NCBI GenBank assembly: GCA_009885205.1
Contig: VFLE01000073.1
Coordinates: 1 to 14,110, forward strand
Origin: Candidatus Shapirobacteria bacterium
Lineage (GTDB): Bacteria; Patescibacteriota; Microgenomatia; UBA12405
DNA: 14,110 nt
Direction: 5' to 3'
Shown here piece after piece: positions 1-7,555 of the stretch. The notes beneath the pieces were generated by a model. The model did no database searches. It saw only the letters and a list, made by a program, of their open reading frames with translations, and had not been told where the DNA came from. The number at the start of each line of letters is the position of its first letter. Within the stretch, counting starts at the first letter, position 1. The position numbers and the translations under genes were made by a program.

Positions 1-1
1 A

Positions 2-2716
2 GAAGAAGAAGAAGAAGGAACCAGTGCGCTAGTAGAAGGTTTTTCTCCAGCCCCAATAAAAGAGCAACAACCGGAAAAACAAAAAAAGAAGGACGTAAAG
101 GCTTCAGATGACCTCACACAATTAGATGTTGTTCCCATTTTTAATGATACTGGGTTAAAGTCAACTCGAAACGTGGAATACGGGGGCGGATGGCATAATC
201 CACTTTTGAAAGAAACATTCAAACGGATTATTTATTTAGATAGCCAGTATCGTAATCTATCGTCATACCCCTCGTCCACCGATTATACGTTTAATCTATC
301 CGACCCTCTTTTGGATGTTTTATCTCTCCGACTACATTCAATAAATATACCATATTCTTGGTATACAATACCAAAAGCGAATGGGGCGAATGATTTTATA
401 TTACAAGGAACTTCGCCCGGTATAAATGACGGGAAACATGATATTGTAATAAAAATACCCCCTGGAAACTATATTTCCCCCACCGAATTAGTAAATACTG
501 TGCAAGATTATATAACAACAAATCTCCCGATGTTGTATCCAGACGTTAGTTTTAATGATACTTCGTTAACGTATGATCCCGTTTCTACGTTTGCCAAATT
601 AAATATAAACTTGAATGCCACCTATACAAAAAGCGTATTATTATTTCCCACAATAAGTAATGCATATGGATCAGATGCCATGAGGACGCAAACCATACCC
701 GGATTTCTTGGATTTTCACAGGAAAAATATGTGTCAACTGAATTAAATTCCAGCCATTTACATTGTCAAGAGAAAACACTAAGGCGAGATGACGTTCCCG
801 CATTTTTAAATCCGAACGATATATTCAACATATATGAAGACGGCCCAAATAAAAACGACTACTTCACCATATATTATTATACACACGGAGATACGGTAGA
901 GTCTATAACGATAACATTGGATTCGGAAAAATCCCCTTTTTATATATCACCAAAACAATATACAAGATTATGCCTTTTTGATAAAATAAATGCCGCATTA
1001 CAATCCAGTGAGAATCTAATGGATTCCAAAATAGAATTAATCGATGTGGAATATCATGACGCATCCCATATAAAACATACGTATCAGACATATAAGATAA
1101 ATATTGAGCTGGATAGGTCCAAGATTTTTCATACAAAAAATACGGCAATAAGTATAAAATTTCCCGAAGAAGGGGAAAATAGTCTACCGGTATGGACTGG
1201 TCCACAATCCTGTTTTTTATTTGATGAGAATTATACCATCGCTGAACATATACCGATGCATCATATCGAGTCTGAAATGAGTGCTATGGAAATGGAATAT
1301 ATAATAGACTCTTCACCCTATATTATTTTTAATTGTACGGCGGATCCGAACTATACGTATCGAGTCGATATTCCAAATTCATCAGAAAACGGATATACAC
1401 AAAAAGAATATACCGACGCAATCAATCGTTCCGTCATGGAACAATCGAATACATTTGATATTTCTTTGAACTTTTTTGTCCAAGAAGACAAAGATACGTC
1501 TTTATTGCACGTAATAGTGGCCATTTTCAAAATGACGGAAGATAATCGCGTTTTAACAGAGCTCGATTATCAAATCGAATTTTATGACCAAAATGGGTAT
1601 TATGTGGATATGTACGGAGAAATAATGACATCATGGCATTATTATTTGGGATTTTCCAATTCTTTATACATTTTGCAGAATTATAACACGCCTACTCATT
1701 ATTGTGAGTTTTACGCAGAATATCCTATTCGTGACATCGAAATGATAATAAATGAGTCCAATAATACAATTGTAATCGAGCAAAAAAATGTCAAAACGAC
1801 TGTTGTAATTCCCTCGGGTGCTTATACGAGAACCACGTTATATAATGCAATCAATAATGAATTTTCGAAAAATGAAGTGACCAAAGGGGTATCCATTTCT
1901 TCCAAGATAAATCCAAATACAAATACCGTAAAAAGTATATTGAATCTAAAAGCTGTTACCACATATTCAACGAAAGATTATACTCTCATTTTTTATGATG
2001 TGCTCGCATATGGGTCTTGTGTAAATATTAATGGAAAGGGTGTGGTGAATAGTACTAAATGGGATTCTACGTTGGGCTGGCTTTTGGGATTTCGCAGCAA
2101 GTATGAATACGTCATGAAAAATTTTCTTATAGGAAATAAATTTACGGTAATCGGTAATACCTCTGTAAGTGTAAATATAATAAATCAATGTTTTCTTGTC
2201 TTGGATGACTATACACAAAATCACCTTAATGATGGTGTGGTAACAATGACAAATGCGGACAAAGATATACCATTACCGGCGTATACAAATCGGGCATTAA
2301 ACCGATGCGATCCAATTACGGGTCGGTCTGTGCCCTCTTTTACAAATACGTTGACAAATGGTAGCTTATCACAGCGAAGAGTATATGCGACACAGCAAAT
2401 AACACAAAATTTTACGCCACAATTCAAGTATAATACAGACCCGCCGTTTATTAAAGATATGTTTGCCCTTGTTCCAATAAAATTACCTACGAATCATGGA
2501 GACTGTTTTGTTGAATATGGTGGTACATTGCAAGACAATGATCGAAAATATTTTGGTCCGGTGAATATACGAAGGGTTCATGTACGTTTATTGTCTGATC
2601 GTGGTCAAGATATAGATTTGAATGATAGAAATTGGTCTTTTTCGATTATATGTGAATGTCAATATACTGCCAATAAAAACGAGGATCCAAAAATGGACAA
2701 AAAAAGTGTCAAATGA
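2..2716 (+). CDS. Large modular, probably virion-associated protein (5' end outside window)
   Basis: The frame is open to the left edge and has no ATG before the conserved part, so at least 904 residues are visible and the true start lies upstream. A GTG at 173 is an internal Val, not a start. The first ~57 visible residues are a charged linker opening with five Glu from a GAA repeat. Next comes a block with IIYLDSQYR, TDYTFNLSDPL and INIPYSWYTI, which I remember from a conserved protein of mimivirus-like viruses. Four modules follow, each with a Tyr-containing IP-x-G-x-Y-type motif and an LGF-type motif about 80-87 residues later. The C-terminal block has RKYFGPVNIRRV and DIDLNDRNWSFSI. There is no signal peptide or membrane segment in view and few cysteines. 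The beta-rich repeated build suggests a structural or fibre-like virion protein, which is inference; no enzymatic motif is visible. No AAAATTGA can be assessed because the start is missing. Confidence 0.85.
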   Translation, partial: EEEEEGTSALVEGFSPAPIKEQQPEKQKKKDVKASDDLTQLDVVPIFNDTGLKSTRNVEYGGGWHNPLLKETFKRIIYLDSQYRNLSSYPSSTDYTFNLSDPLLDVLSLRLHSINIPYSWYTIPKANGANDFILQGTSPGINDGKHDIVIKIPPGNYISPTELVNTVQDYITTNLPMLYPDVSFNDTSLTYDPVSTFAKLNINLNATYTKSVLLFPTISNAYGSDAMRTQTIPGFLGFSQEKYVSTELNSSHLHCQEKTLRRDDVPAFLNPNDIFNIYEDGPNKNDYFTIYYYTHGDTVESITITLDSEKSPFYISPKQYTRLCLFDKINAALQSSENLMDSKIELIDVEYHDASHIKHTYQTYKINIELDRSKIFHTKNTAISIKFPEEGENSLPVWTGPQSCFLFDENYTIAEHIPMHHIESEMSAMEMEYIIDSSPYIIFNCTADPNYTYRVDIPNSSENGYTQKEYTDAINRSVMEQSNTFDISLNFFVQEDKDTSLLHVIVAIFKMTEDNRVLTELDYQIEFYDQNGYYVDMYGEIMTSWHYYLGFSNSLYILQNYNTPTHYCEFYAEYPIRDIEMIINESNNTIVIEQKNVKTTVVIPSGAYTRTTLYNAINNEFSKNEVTKGVSISSKINPNTNTVKSILNLKAVTTYSTKDYTLIFYDVLAYGSCVNINGKGVVNSTKWDSTLGWLLGFRSKYEYVMKNFLIGNKFTVIGNTSVSVNIINQCFLVLDDYTQNHLNDGVVTMTNADKDIPLPAYTNRALNRCDPITGRSVPSFTNTLTNGSLSQRRVYATQQITQNFTPQFKYNTDPPFIKDMFALVPIKLPTNHGDCFVEYGGTLQDNDRKYFGPVNIRRVHVRLLSDRGQDIDLNDRNWSFSIICECQYTANKNEDPKMDKKSVK

Positions 2717-2780
2717 AATGGTATCCGCGAATCAAATATTTAACAATAATACCATAATATATTTCTTGAATAAAATTATA

Positions 2781-2810
2781 CAATCTATCTTTATATTATA
2801 AGATAGTTTG
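2781..2810 (+). terminator. Stem-loop downstream of the modular protein gene
   Basis: CAATCTATCT (2781-2790) pairs with AGATAGTTTG (2801-2810) over ten positions with one mismatch, around a 10-nt AT loop. It lies 64 nt after the stop at 2716 and three bases before the ATG at 2814. Mimivirus mRNAs are known to end at such hairpins; use as a 3'-end signal here is inferred from position and form. Confidence 0.5.
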
Positions 2811-2813
2811 TAA

Positions 2814-3317
2814 ATGCCCGCTCTGGAAATACTCGATTTGATTGGGTATTATGGTCCATTGATTCAATGTATTATAACTACATCACAATTACTAACACAA
2901 AAATCATATCTTATCGGATATGCTGTGTTTTTATACATAAATACATTCGCAAATAAATGGCTGAAGATACATTATAAACAAGCGCGTCCATCGGCGGAAA
3001 AAGAATCTGGACTCCCTTTAGATTTACCCGAAGTGGATATTTTTGGGTTACAAAATTCCGAAATATATGGGTTCCCATCGGGCCATGCGCAATCGATTGT
3101 ATTTTCTGTTTTTTATCTGTTTTTTGTAAAACGATCTTGGATTCTCTTACTCCTCGGACTATTTTTATCGGGGTTGACCATATTACAACGTTGGAAATTT
3201 AAACGCCATACGTTAAAACAATTGGCGGCTGGATCTGGATTTGGTATAATAACGGCTTATGTCGGATATTTTATTACAAGTCGGTGTTTAAAAACGGCGT
3301 ACAGTGTCGCCAATTAG
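2814..3317 (+). CDS. PAP2-superfamily phosphatase, dolichyldiphosphatase-like membrane enzyme
   Basis: This 167-residue protein has the three PAP2 phosphatase motifs: K51-x6-R58-P59, P88-S89-G90-H91 and R125-x5-H131. The usual Asp four residues after the catalytic His is Gln135 (HTLKQ). The PSGHAQ and HTxxQ forms resemble dolichyldiphosphatase (DOLPP1/Cwh8), which recycles dolichyl pyrophosphate to dolichyl phosphate for N-glycosylation at the ER. Four to five hydrophobic segments (about 13-27, 32-46, 92-104, 107-122, 138-153) mark an integral membrane protein. Catalytic groups sit between segments, as in the family. The protein is short compared with cellular members and lacks extra termini. 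The ATG is the first in frame and directly follows a hairpin. No AAAATTGA lies upstream, so it is not obviously early. A GT90-like gene two genes downstream supports a glycan or lipid-carrier role. PAP2 membership is firm; the dolichyl substrate is inference and another lipid phosphate is possible. Confidence 0.85.
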   Translation: MPALEILDLIGYYGPLIQCIITTSQLLTQKSYLIGYAVFLYINTFANKWLKIHYKQARPSAEKESGLPLDLPEVDIFGLQNSEIYGFPSGHAQSIVFSVFYLFFVKRSWILLLLGLFLSGLTILQRWKFKRHTLKQLAAGSGFGIITAYVGYFITSRCLKTAYSVAN

Positions 3318-3428
3318 AATCCATATTTGATTCTTGTAATGAAGGAGAAAGGGGTTTTAGGGGGAACCTATAAGGAAGAAAGGGAGGGTCCCCCCCCACT
3401 CCCCTTAAAATATATAATGGTAATATAA
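3318..3428. other. Intergenic region with G-rich then C-rich patch
   Basis: These 111 bp hold no gene. They contain two G runs joined by TTTTA (3351-3364), a purine tract, then a run of eight C (3390-3397), and end in AT-rich sequence before the ATG at 3429. The upstream ATG at 3417 opens only a three-codon frame. The composition contrasts sharply with the AT-rich spacers elsewhere in the window. Confidence 0.6.
3360..3394 (+). terminator. GC-rich stem-loop after the PAP2 gene
   Basis: GGGGGAACCT (3360-3369) pairs with AGGGTCCCCC (3385-3394), ten positions with one mismatch (A3366/G3388), loop 15 nt. An alternative outer pairing joins TTTTAGGGG (3355-3363) to CCCCTTAAAA (3401-3410) with one bulge. 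It begins 42 nt after the PAP2 stop, so it may mark that mRNA's 3' end. It is the most GC-rich of the window's post-stop hairpins outside the 12240-12390 element. Confidence 0.4.
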
Positions 3429-4097
3429 ATGTCAATTGTAACATTAAAAAGAAAAACACAAACGCAATATAATAATATGAGCGTGAGCCAACCGAACGGA
3501 TTTTCTATCAATGGTGGGTATCGCAATCTTGGTTATATCGGAAAAACAGCGCTGACGAATCACTATCCTCGTACATTAATGAATGGAGACGTAATACGTG
3601 GGCATGGGGGATGCTGTGGAACATATAACGTGACACCGATAGTTCAATCTGGAATTGTGTCTTACCAAGATAGCAGTGTCGTAAAACCTTCGGTTCTTGG
3701 AACGAGCGGTATGTTGAAATCGAGATTTCGCTGGATAACACGCCCTCAGCCTTTTGCCACAGTAAAACCAGATTACAATCAAAACGTAAATGATGCATCG
3801 GACAGAACAGAAATCAAAAAAAATAAATCAATGATTTCTACCGCGGCATGTAACGCAAAATTTCCGGTGAATTTCGCCAAGATGGCGCCCTGTCAAAAAT
3901 GCGCTGCTATGAAAACAGTAGATTACATTGGAAACACCATCACAAAACCACAAGTATCCATAACCAAGCCTAACAAATACATATCACAGGACGATTATTT
4001 ACAGCAGAAGAAATTCAATTGTGCGAGTTTTGACAAAGTATTTGTTCCGTCGCCGAATTGCGGACTTTGTTTCGCTTGTGGAGGTTCAAGTGTGTAA
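3429..4097 (+). CDS. Conserved Cys-rich giant-virus protein, function unknown
   Basis: This is a 222-residue protein with no enzyme motif I can name. Its N-terminal half carries GGYRNLGYIGKT, LMNGDVIRGHGGCCGTY and RFRWITRPQPFATVKPD. I recall these blocks as a well-conserved protein of algal mimivirus-like viruses, without a known function. The C-terminal half is rich in paired cysteines (APCQKCAAMK, PNCGLCFACGG), which could bind zinc or form disulfides. There is no signal peptide or membrane segment. The start is uncertain: ATG 3429 gives a 16-residue Lys/Thr-rich extension, while ATG 3477 (MSVSQPNGF) would begin nearer the conserved part. Its high conservation, lack of an early octamer and cysteine content fit a late virion component, but this is inference. 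The gene ends 6 nt before an 11-bp perfect hairpin. Confidence 0.8.
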   Translation: MSIVTLKRKTQTQYNNMSVSQPNGFSINGGYRNLGYIGKTALTNHYPRTLMNGDVIRGHGGCCGTYNVTPIVQSGIVSYQDSSVVKPSVLGTSGMLKSRFRWITRPQPFATVKPDYNQNVNDASDRTEIKKNKSMISTAACNAKFPVNFAKMAPCQKCAAMKTVDYIGNTITKPQVSITKPNKYISQDDYLQQKKFNCASFDKVFVPSPNCGLCFACGGSSV

Positions 4098-4103
4098 AAA
4101 TCA

Positions 4104-4132
4104 ATATAATGATAACATATATATCATTATAT
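4104..4132 (+). terminator. Perfect 11-bp stem-loop between two genes
   Basis: ATATAATGATA (4104-4114) is perfectly complementary to TATCATTATAT (4122-4132) around a 7-nt loop. It begins 6 nt after the stop at 4097 and ends two bases before the ATG at 4135. Form and place match the hairpin-type mRNA 3' ends known in Mimivirus; the function here is inferred. Confidence 0.6.
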
Positions 4133-4134
4133 AT

Positions 4135-5445
4135 ATGTTGGGGGTGGCAAACTTACGCTTGGATTTATATGAATTCCAACCCGTTTTCAATAGCGAAAGA
4201 TTCGACTTTGATGTGTATACGATTTACGAAAATCCAAGACAATATACCATTGTAATTAAACGGCTCGATGAATCAGATGGCTGGGGAGTCCCTATCAAAA
4301 CACTGGCTTACTATACGGATACAAAACAATCAGTCATTTACGAAATAGGACCATCCCAAGACTCGGAAAAACGAGTACAAATAACTACTGATTTTGAAAT
4401 TTATCCGCTAGAAGATGAATCGTGTACCCAGCGCCTTTCTAATTATTCCATGGTGACAAATTTCCCACAACCCAATAAAATTTCTCGCCAAGATTTCAAT
4501 ATATTATTTAACACTGATTTGGTTATATTGCCCACGCAGTTATATGCAGTGGGAATAAAGGATCGAACGGTGTATATATACACCGAAAAATACGCATTAT
4601 TTAACGAAATCATCCGAAGCATCAATCACATAATAACTGCGTATTTTACATTTCGGGATCCAAATATCCCCTTTTATTTTTTGATTTGCTCGGGGGACGG
4701 ATATATGGAATATCATTTTCCGTCTGAGCGAACAATCGCACGTAAAATGCAGGAAAATGAATGTGAAGGAAAGGATATTGTTGTCTTGGACAATCCAGAA
4801 GAATATGCGGTATTTGATAGCCGAAATACATTTGTTTTGGCCCAAAGTTATCAAAAAGGTACGCCGAATGCATTGGGAATACCCGATCGACATTATTTTT
4901 ATTGTAATTTGTACCAGTCGTTTCGATCATTTCATCGGGGATTGCCATTTGATCAAAAAATAAACAGGGTTGCATATGTGGGCCGAATCGACCGAGGATC
5001 CAAGTATAATTATACCGAACGGCGGGATATTGATATGAACCCACGCCATTATTTTTTCAGCGACGCGGTTCCCAAAATGAATATTGATTGCTCAAAATAT
5101 TGGATAAATAGCCAAGATTTAGTGAAATATAAATATATCTTGGACATTGATGGAATGGCGTCTACTTGGGATGCGACTGCATGGAAACTTAATTCGGGAT
5201 CTGTATTATTCAAGACGGATAGTTGCTGGAAACAATGGTTTTATGAGGAATTTATGCCTTGGATTCATTATATTCCAATAAAGGACGATTTTAGTGATTT
5301 AGATGAAAAATTCGTATGGTGCGAAGAACATCAACCTGCATGCGAAATCATTATACAAAACGCGATGGATTTTTTTCAAAAGGTTTATCGCCATCAAAAT
5401 GTAGTAAAGTATACGTTGAGTATTATTGATAAATTACAAAATTGA
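4135..5445 (+). CDS. Putative GT90 (CAP10/KDELC-like) glycosyltransferase
   Basis: The product has 436 residues from the ATG at 4135. An upstream in-frame extension would overlap the preceding gene and the hairpin and reads as non-protein-like, so I reject it. The C-terminal third has the CAP10/GT90 pattern: YKYILDIDG (D337, D339), a stretch around W, then NSGSVLFK (S354-G355-S356), FMPWIHYIPI (H378) and DFSDLDEK. In GT90 enzymes these form the nucleotide-sugar site and the family transfers xylose or glucose to glycans or proteins. Residues 1-190 have no motif I recognise and may be a separate N-terminal domain. I see no signal peptide or membrane anchor, unlike most eukaryotic GT90 proteins that act in the ER or Golgi, which suggests cytosolic action. 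The TGA stop is embedded in the AAAATTGA promoter of the next gene. Substrate is unknown. Confidence 0.72.
   Translation: MLGVANLRLDLYEFQPVFNSERFDFDVYTIYENPRQYTIVIKRLDESDGWGVPIKTLAYYTDTKQSVIYEIGPSQDSEKRVQITTDFEIYPLEDESCTQRLSNYSMVTNFPQPNKISRQDFNILFNTDLVILPTQLYAVGIKDRTVYIYTEKYALFNEIIRSINHIITAYFTFRDPNIPFYFLICSGDGYMEYHFPSERTIARKMQENECEGKDIVVLDNPEEYAVFDSRNTFVLAQSYQKGTPNALGIPDRHYFYCNLYQSFRSFHRGLPFDQKINRVAYVGRIDRGSKYNYTERRDIDMNPRHYFFSDAVPKMNIDCSKYWINSQDLVKYKYILDIDGMASTWDATAWKLNSGSVLFKTDSCWKQWFYEEFMPWIHYIPIKDDFSDLDEKFVWCEEHQPACEIIIQNAMDFFQKVYRHQNVVKYTLSIIDKLQN
5438..5445 (+). promoter_or_regulatory. AAAATTGA early promoter for the 57-residue protein
   Basis: This is an exact copy of the Mimivirus early-promoter octamer, with 40 nt between it and the ATG at 5486. 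Its last three bases are the stop codon of the glycosyltransferase gene. Confidence 0.75.
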
Positions 5446-5485
5446 ATACGTTGTAATAAATAATATAATTATAGCAAATTGTATT

Positions 5486-5659
5486 ATGGAGACCGAAACG
5501 CGCGAGACCAAAGAAGAGAAAGAAAAAAGGCTGCTTGACGAATATATAAAAACACTAACTCCCAAAGAGTATAAGGCCTATTTGATTGCCGAGTCTCATT
5601 TGGCAACGTCTTTCGATCTGGGAAAAAGCAATGGTTTTTTGAAATATCAAACGGCCTAG
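5486..5659 (+). CDS. Small acidic conserved protein, function unknown
   Basis: The product has 57 residues, starting at the ATG at 5486 (METETRETKEEKEK). An open frame reaching back to 5426 would overlap the previous gene and the promoter. The first third is a charged Glu/Lys helix; the rest reads LTPKEYKAYLIAESHL, then SFDLGKSNGFLKYQ. I have an uncertain memory of small mimivirus-like proteins sharing the AYxIAxxHLxxSFDLxKSNGF pattern, which would make it a conserved family. No cysteine, membrane segment or enzyme motif is present. The early promoter argues for expression soon after infection and for the reality of this short gene. It ends tail-to-tail with the next, minus-strand gene, nine bases apart. 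Confidence 0.72.
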   Translation: METETRETKEEKEKRLLDEYIKTLTPKEYKAYLIAESHLATSFDLGKSNGFLKYQTA

Positions 5660-5668
5660 GACTTGGAT

Positions 5669-6595
5669 CTAAGATTTCCCTTTATTTTCCCATATTTTTT
5701 TAAAATCACGATAATTAAATACTTGTTTTTGTGTATCCGAATTTTTTTCTATTCCGTCCAAGAGGAAACGGGATACAGAACCGTCTAGTTTTGCTATTTT
5801 TCTTTTCATTGGCGAAAGAACCTTCCAATTGGATATACGTCCAAGATAAATAAATTTGTTTTTAAAGGATTCAGAAAGCGGAGCTTTGGGAACATTCGAT
5901 ATTTTGGAAGCGGCTTCCGCGACAATTGGATCGACCGATTTCGAATAGCTCTTCAATCTGGCAAAGGGCCCGTTTTTTGCGCGAATCAAGTGTCCAAGAC
6001 CATTTTTATTCGCCGTTTTCTTCTTTTCCGCCATATCTTTTTCTTCTTCTTCTTTCTGAAGAACACAAAGCGCAGAAGGAAAATCGATTGGCGTTTGCGT
6101 CTGATCAAAAAATAAATCACGGCATCGAAATTGTACAACATATTTCATGGCAACTGCATTCAACAAAGGATACGAAATTGATTGATCTGAATAATAAGAA
6201 AACCCTTGCTTGTACGGATCATAAAACATGACTACATTACCTTTCGGTGTCGACTCGAATAAAATGCGACGGCGCCAAAACAACTCCACCCAATTTTCCG
6301 GTAATTTCATGATTTCGGCATATTTGTCTCTTGTATAAAACACAGGATCAATTGTCGAATTGTATTTTTGAAAATGGTCGGAATCATATTCGATATAAGT
6401 GTTAAAAAACCGTTTCTTTTTATCGGATATATAAATATCATCCGGGTTTCTTTCCGGAATTTTGTTTTCGCCTTTCTGTGTAATATATGGTTTTTTATAC
6501 CATCGCTTAAGGAATAATCCAAGAGAAAAAAAAGAAACAATTGCGCATGCAGAAAACACCCCGATATATTTTTTTGTCAAAGTAAACATAAACAT
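5669..6595 (-). CDS. Membrane-anchored conserved viral protein, function unknown
   Basis: This 308-residue protein has one hydrophobic segment at about residues 9-28, followed by basic residues (KRWYKK). That predicts a single N-terminal membrane anchor with the rest on one side. The middle has a conserved-looking core with NWVELFWRRRILFES, VVMFYDPYKQGFSYYSDQ and YPLLNAVAMKYVVQFRCRD. I associate this pattern with an uncharacterised protein of algal mimivirus relatives. A Glu/Lys-rich linker (about 181-197) is followed by a basic C-terminal part with several Lys/Arg. There is no catalytic motif. Two ATGs lie close together at the start (MFMF); the first is used here. Only 35 bp separate it from the nuclease gene upstream on the same strand and no AAAATTGA is present, so it may be late or read through. 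A role at the virion inner membrane is possible but unproven. Confidence 0.8.
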   Translation of the reverse strand: MFMFTLTKKYIGVFSACAIVSFFSLGLFLKRWYKKPYITQKGENKIPERNPDDIYISDKKKRFFNTYIEYDSDHFQKYNSTIDPVFYTRDKYAEIMKLPENWVELFWRRRILFESTPKGNVVMFYDPYKQGFSYYSDQSISYPLLNAVAMKYVVQFRCRDLFFDQTQTPIDFPSALCVLQKEEEEKDMAEKKKTANKNGLGHLIRAKNGPFARLKSYSKSVDPIVAEAASKISNVPKAPLSESFKNKFIYLGRISNWKVLSPMKRKIAKLDGSVSRFLLDGIEKNSDTQKQVFNYRDFKKIWENKGKS

Positions 6596-6630
6596 TGTAT
6601 ATACACTTGAATAAACGATTTTATATTATT

Positions 6631-7437
6631 TTACGCAGTTTTTTTAAGTATTTCCAAGCGGCGATATTCGAAGAGATCATTCATCTCTTTATCTAGAAAA
6701 GGTACTTCAATGCGATCATACGTTTTATATGGATTATCGGGGTGGATACATACCAGATACATTGCCGTAACCTTTTTTCCATATTTCTTTTCCAAAATTG
6801 TTTTATAGGTATTCAATTGCAGCGAATAATGCCAGAAATTTGTGTCCGGCAAATGAGAAATGCATGGTGTTATCGCTGATTTGTTGAATCCACTTTCATA
6901 TGTAATTTCTTTGCATCTTTTCCAATCATATATCTGGATAGTTCCGTCCGGATTTTCGAAAATCATATCGATAGACCCGGATAACTTGAGCTCTTCATAA
7001 TAAATCATCCATTCTGTACGGTATGGCTGTAACTCTGGAAAATCTTTCACAAAAAGGTGAAACCACTTATATTCTAGGCTATCATTTTGCACAGGAATCC
7101 CATTATACCAACATTCGATATCATAATGCATAGCCGTTCCGGCTCCAGAAGCAGCATCACGATTTTTGTCCCAATCCGAAAGAATTTGCTCCTTGGTCAT
7201 TCCATAATATTTATATTTTGGATCTGAAATTCGACGCCCATTAAGTATACCATTTACAATCTCCTCGGCATCAAATTTGGGAAAATGGCTGTGATTCCAT
7301 GTGGTTACCGAGGTATATCCCTTTTCACCATGAACCGTGTATATATGTGGCCCTTCATCAAAGGTAATAAATGCGTCACGCGGATGGGCGTTCATCTTGG
7401 CCAAATAATCGGGGACAGGTTTAACAATAGAGGACAT
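6631..7437 (-). CDS. PD-(D/E)XK superfamily nuclease (RecB/lambda-exonuclease-like)
   Basis: The product has 268 residues. The motifs of the PD-(D/E)XK fold appear in order: G100-T-A-M-H104 (the GxxxH helix common in RecB-type members), E142 in TEWMIYYEEL, SGSID157 with the catalytic Asp, YD171WK173 giving the D-x-K pair, and Q207-L-N-T-Y211 (QxxxY). This arrangement is that of RecB-like and phage-type exonucleases that need Mg2+ and degrade or process DNA ends. The protein is the size of a single nuclease domain with no helicase fused. It starts with MSSIV at an ATG that has an AAAATTGA copy 38 nt upstream, so it is probably early. A role in viral recombination, DNA processing or host DNA breakdown would fit. 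The nuclease assignment is strong; the polarity and substrate are unknown. Confidence 0.87.
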   Translation of the reverse strand: MSSIVKPVPDYLAKMNAHPRDAFITFDEGPHIYTVHGEKGYTSVTTWNHSHFPKFDAEEIVNGILNGRRISDPKYKYYGMTKEQILSDWDKNRDAASGAGTAMHYDIECWYNGIPVQNDSLEYKWFHLFVKDFPELQPYRTEWMIYYEELKLSGSIDMIFENPDGTIQIYDWKRCKEITYESGFNKSAITPCISHLPDTNFWHYSLQLNTYKTILEKKYGKKVTAMYLVCIHPDNPYKTYDRIEVPFLDKEMNDLFEYRRLEILKKTA

Positions 7438-7475
7438 TTCTGTTATTATTATACATTTGTTTATAATTTATTAAA

Positions 7476-7484
7476 TCAATTTTT
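7476..7484 (-). promoter_or_regulatory. AAAAATTGA early promoter for the nuclease gene
   Basis: On the minus strand this reads AAAAATTGA, with 38 nt to the ATG whose first base is 7437. It lies within the 118-bp divergent spacer; no plus-strand copy faces the FkbM-like gene at 7556. Confidence 0.8.
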
Positions 7485-7555
7485 ACAAATAACAAATATC
7501 GGAAAAATGACAAGGCAATGACATAAAGACTAGATAATATAAATTTATAAAATAA

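Noticed and set aside
173..175. GTG as the start of the large modular protein
   Set aside because: The frame continues open to the window edge with protein-like sequence, and giant viruses use ATG; the gene is cut by the window.
3351..3388. G-quadruplex from four G runs
   Set aside because: One loop would be about 17 nt and the same bases form a better hairpin with the C tract; noted in a finding but not called as a feature.
4021..4134. Upstream extension of the GT90-like gene
   Set aside because: It overlaps the 3' end of the preceding gene and the intergenic hairpin and encodes low-quality sequence; ATG 4135 is preferred.
4646..5044. 132-codon minus-strand open frame inside the GT90-like gene
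   Set aside because: It lies wholly antisense to a gene with recognisable motifs and has no promoter or family resemblance.
6596..6605. TGTATATACA palindrome before the membrane-protein start
   Set aside because: It is a short AT-rich palindrome expected by chance; perhaps part of a TATA-like late promoter, but nothing more supports it.
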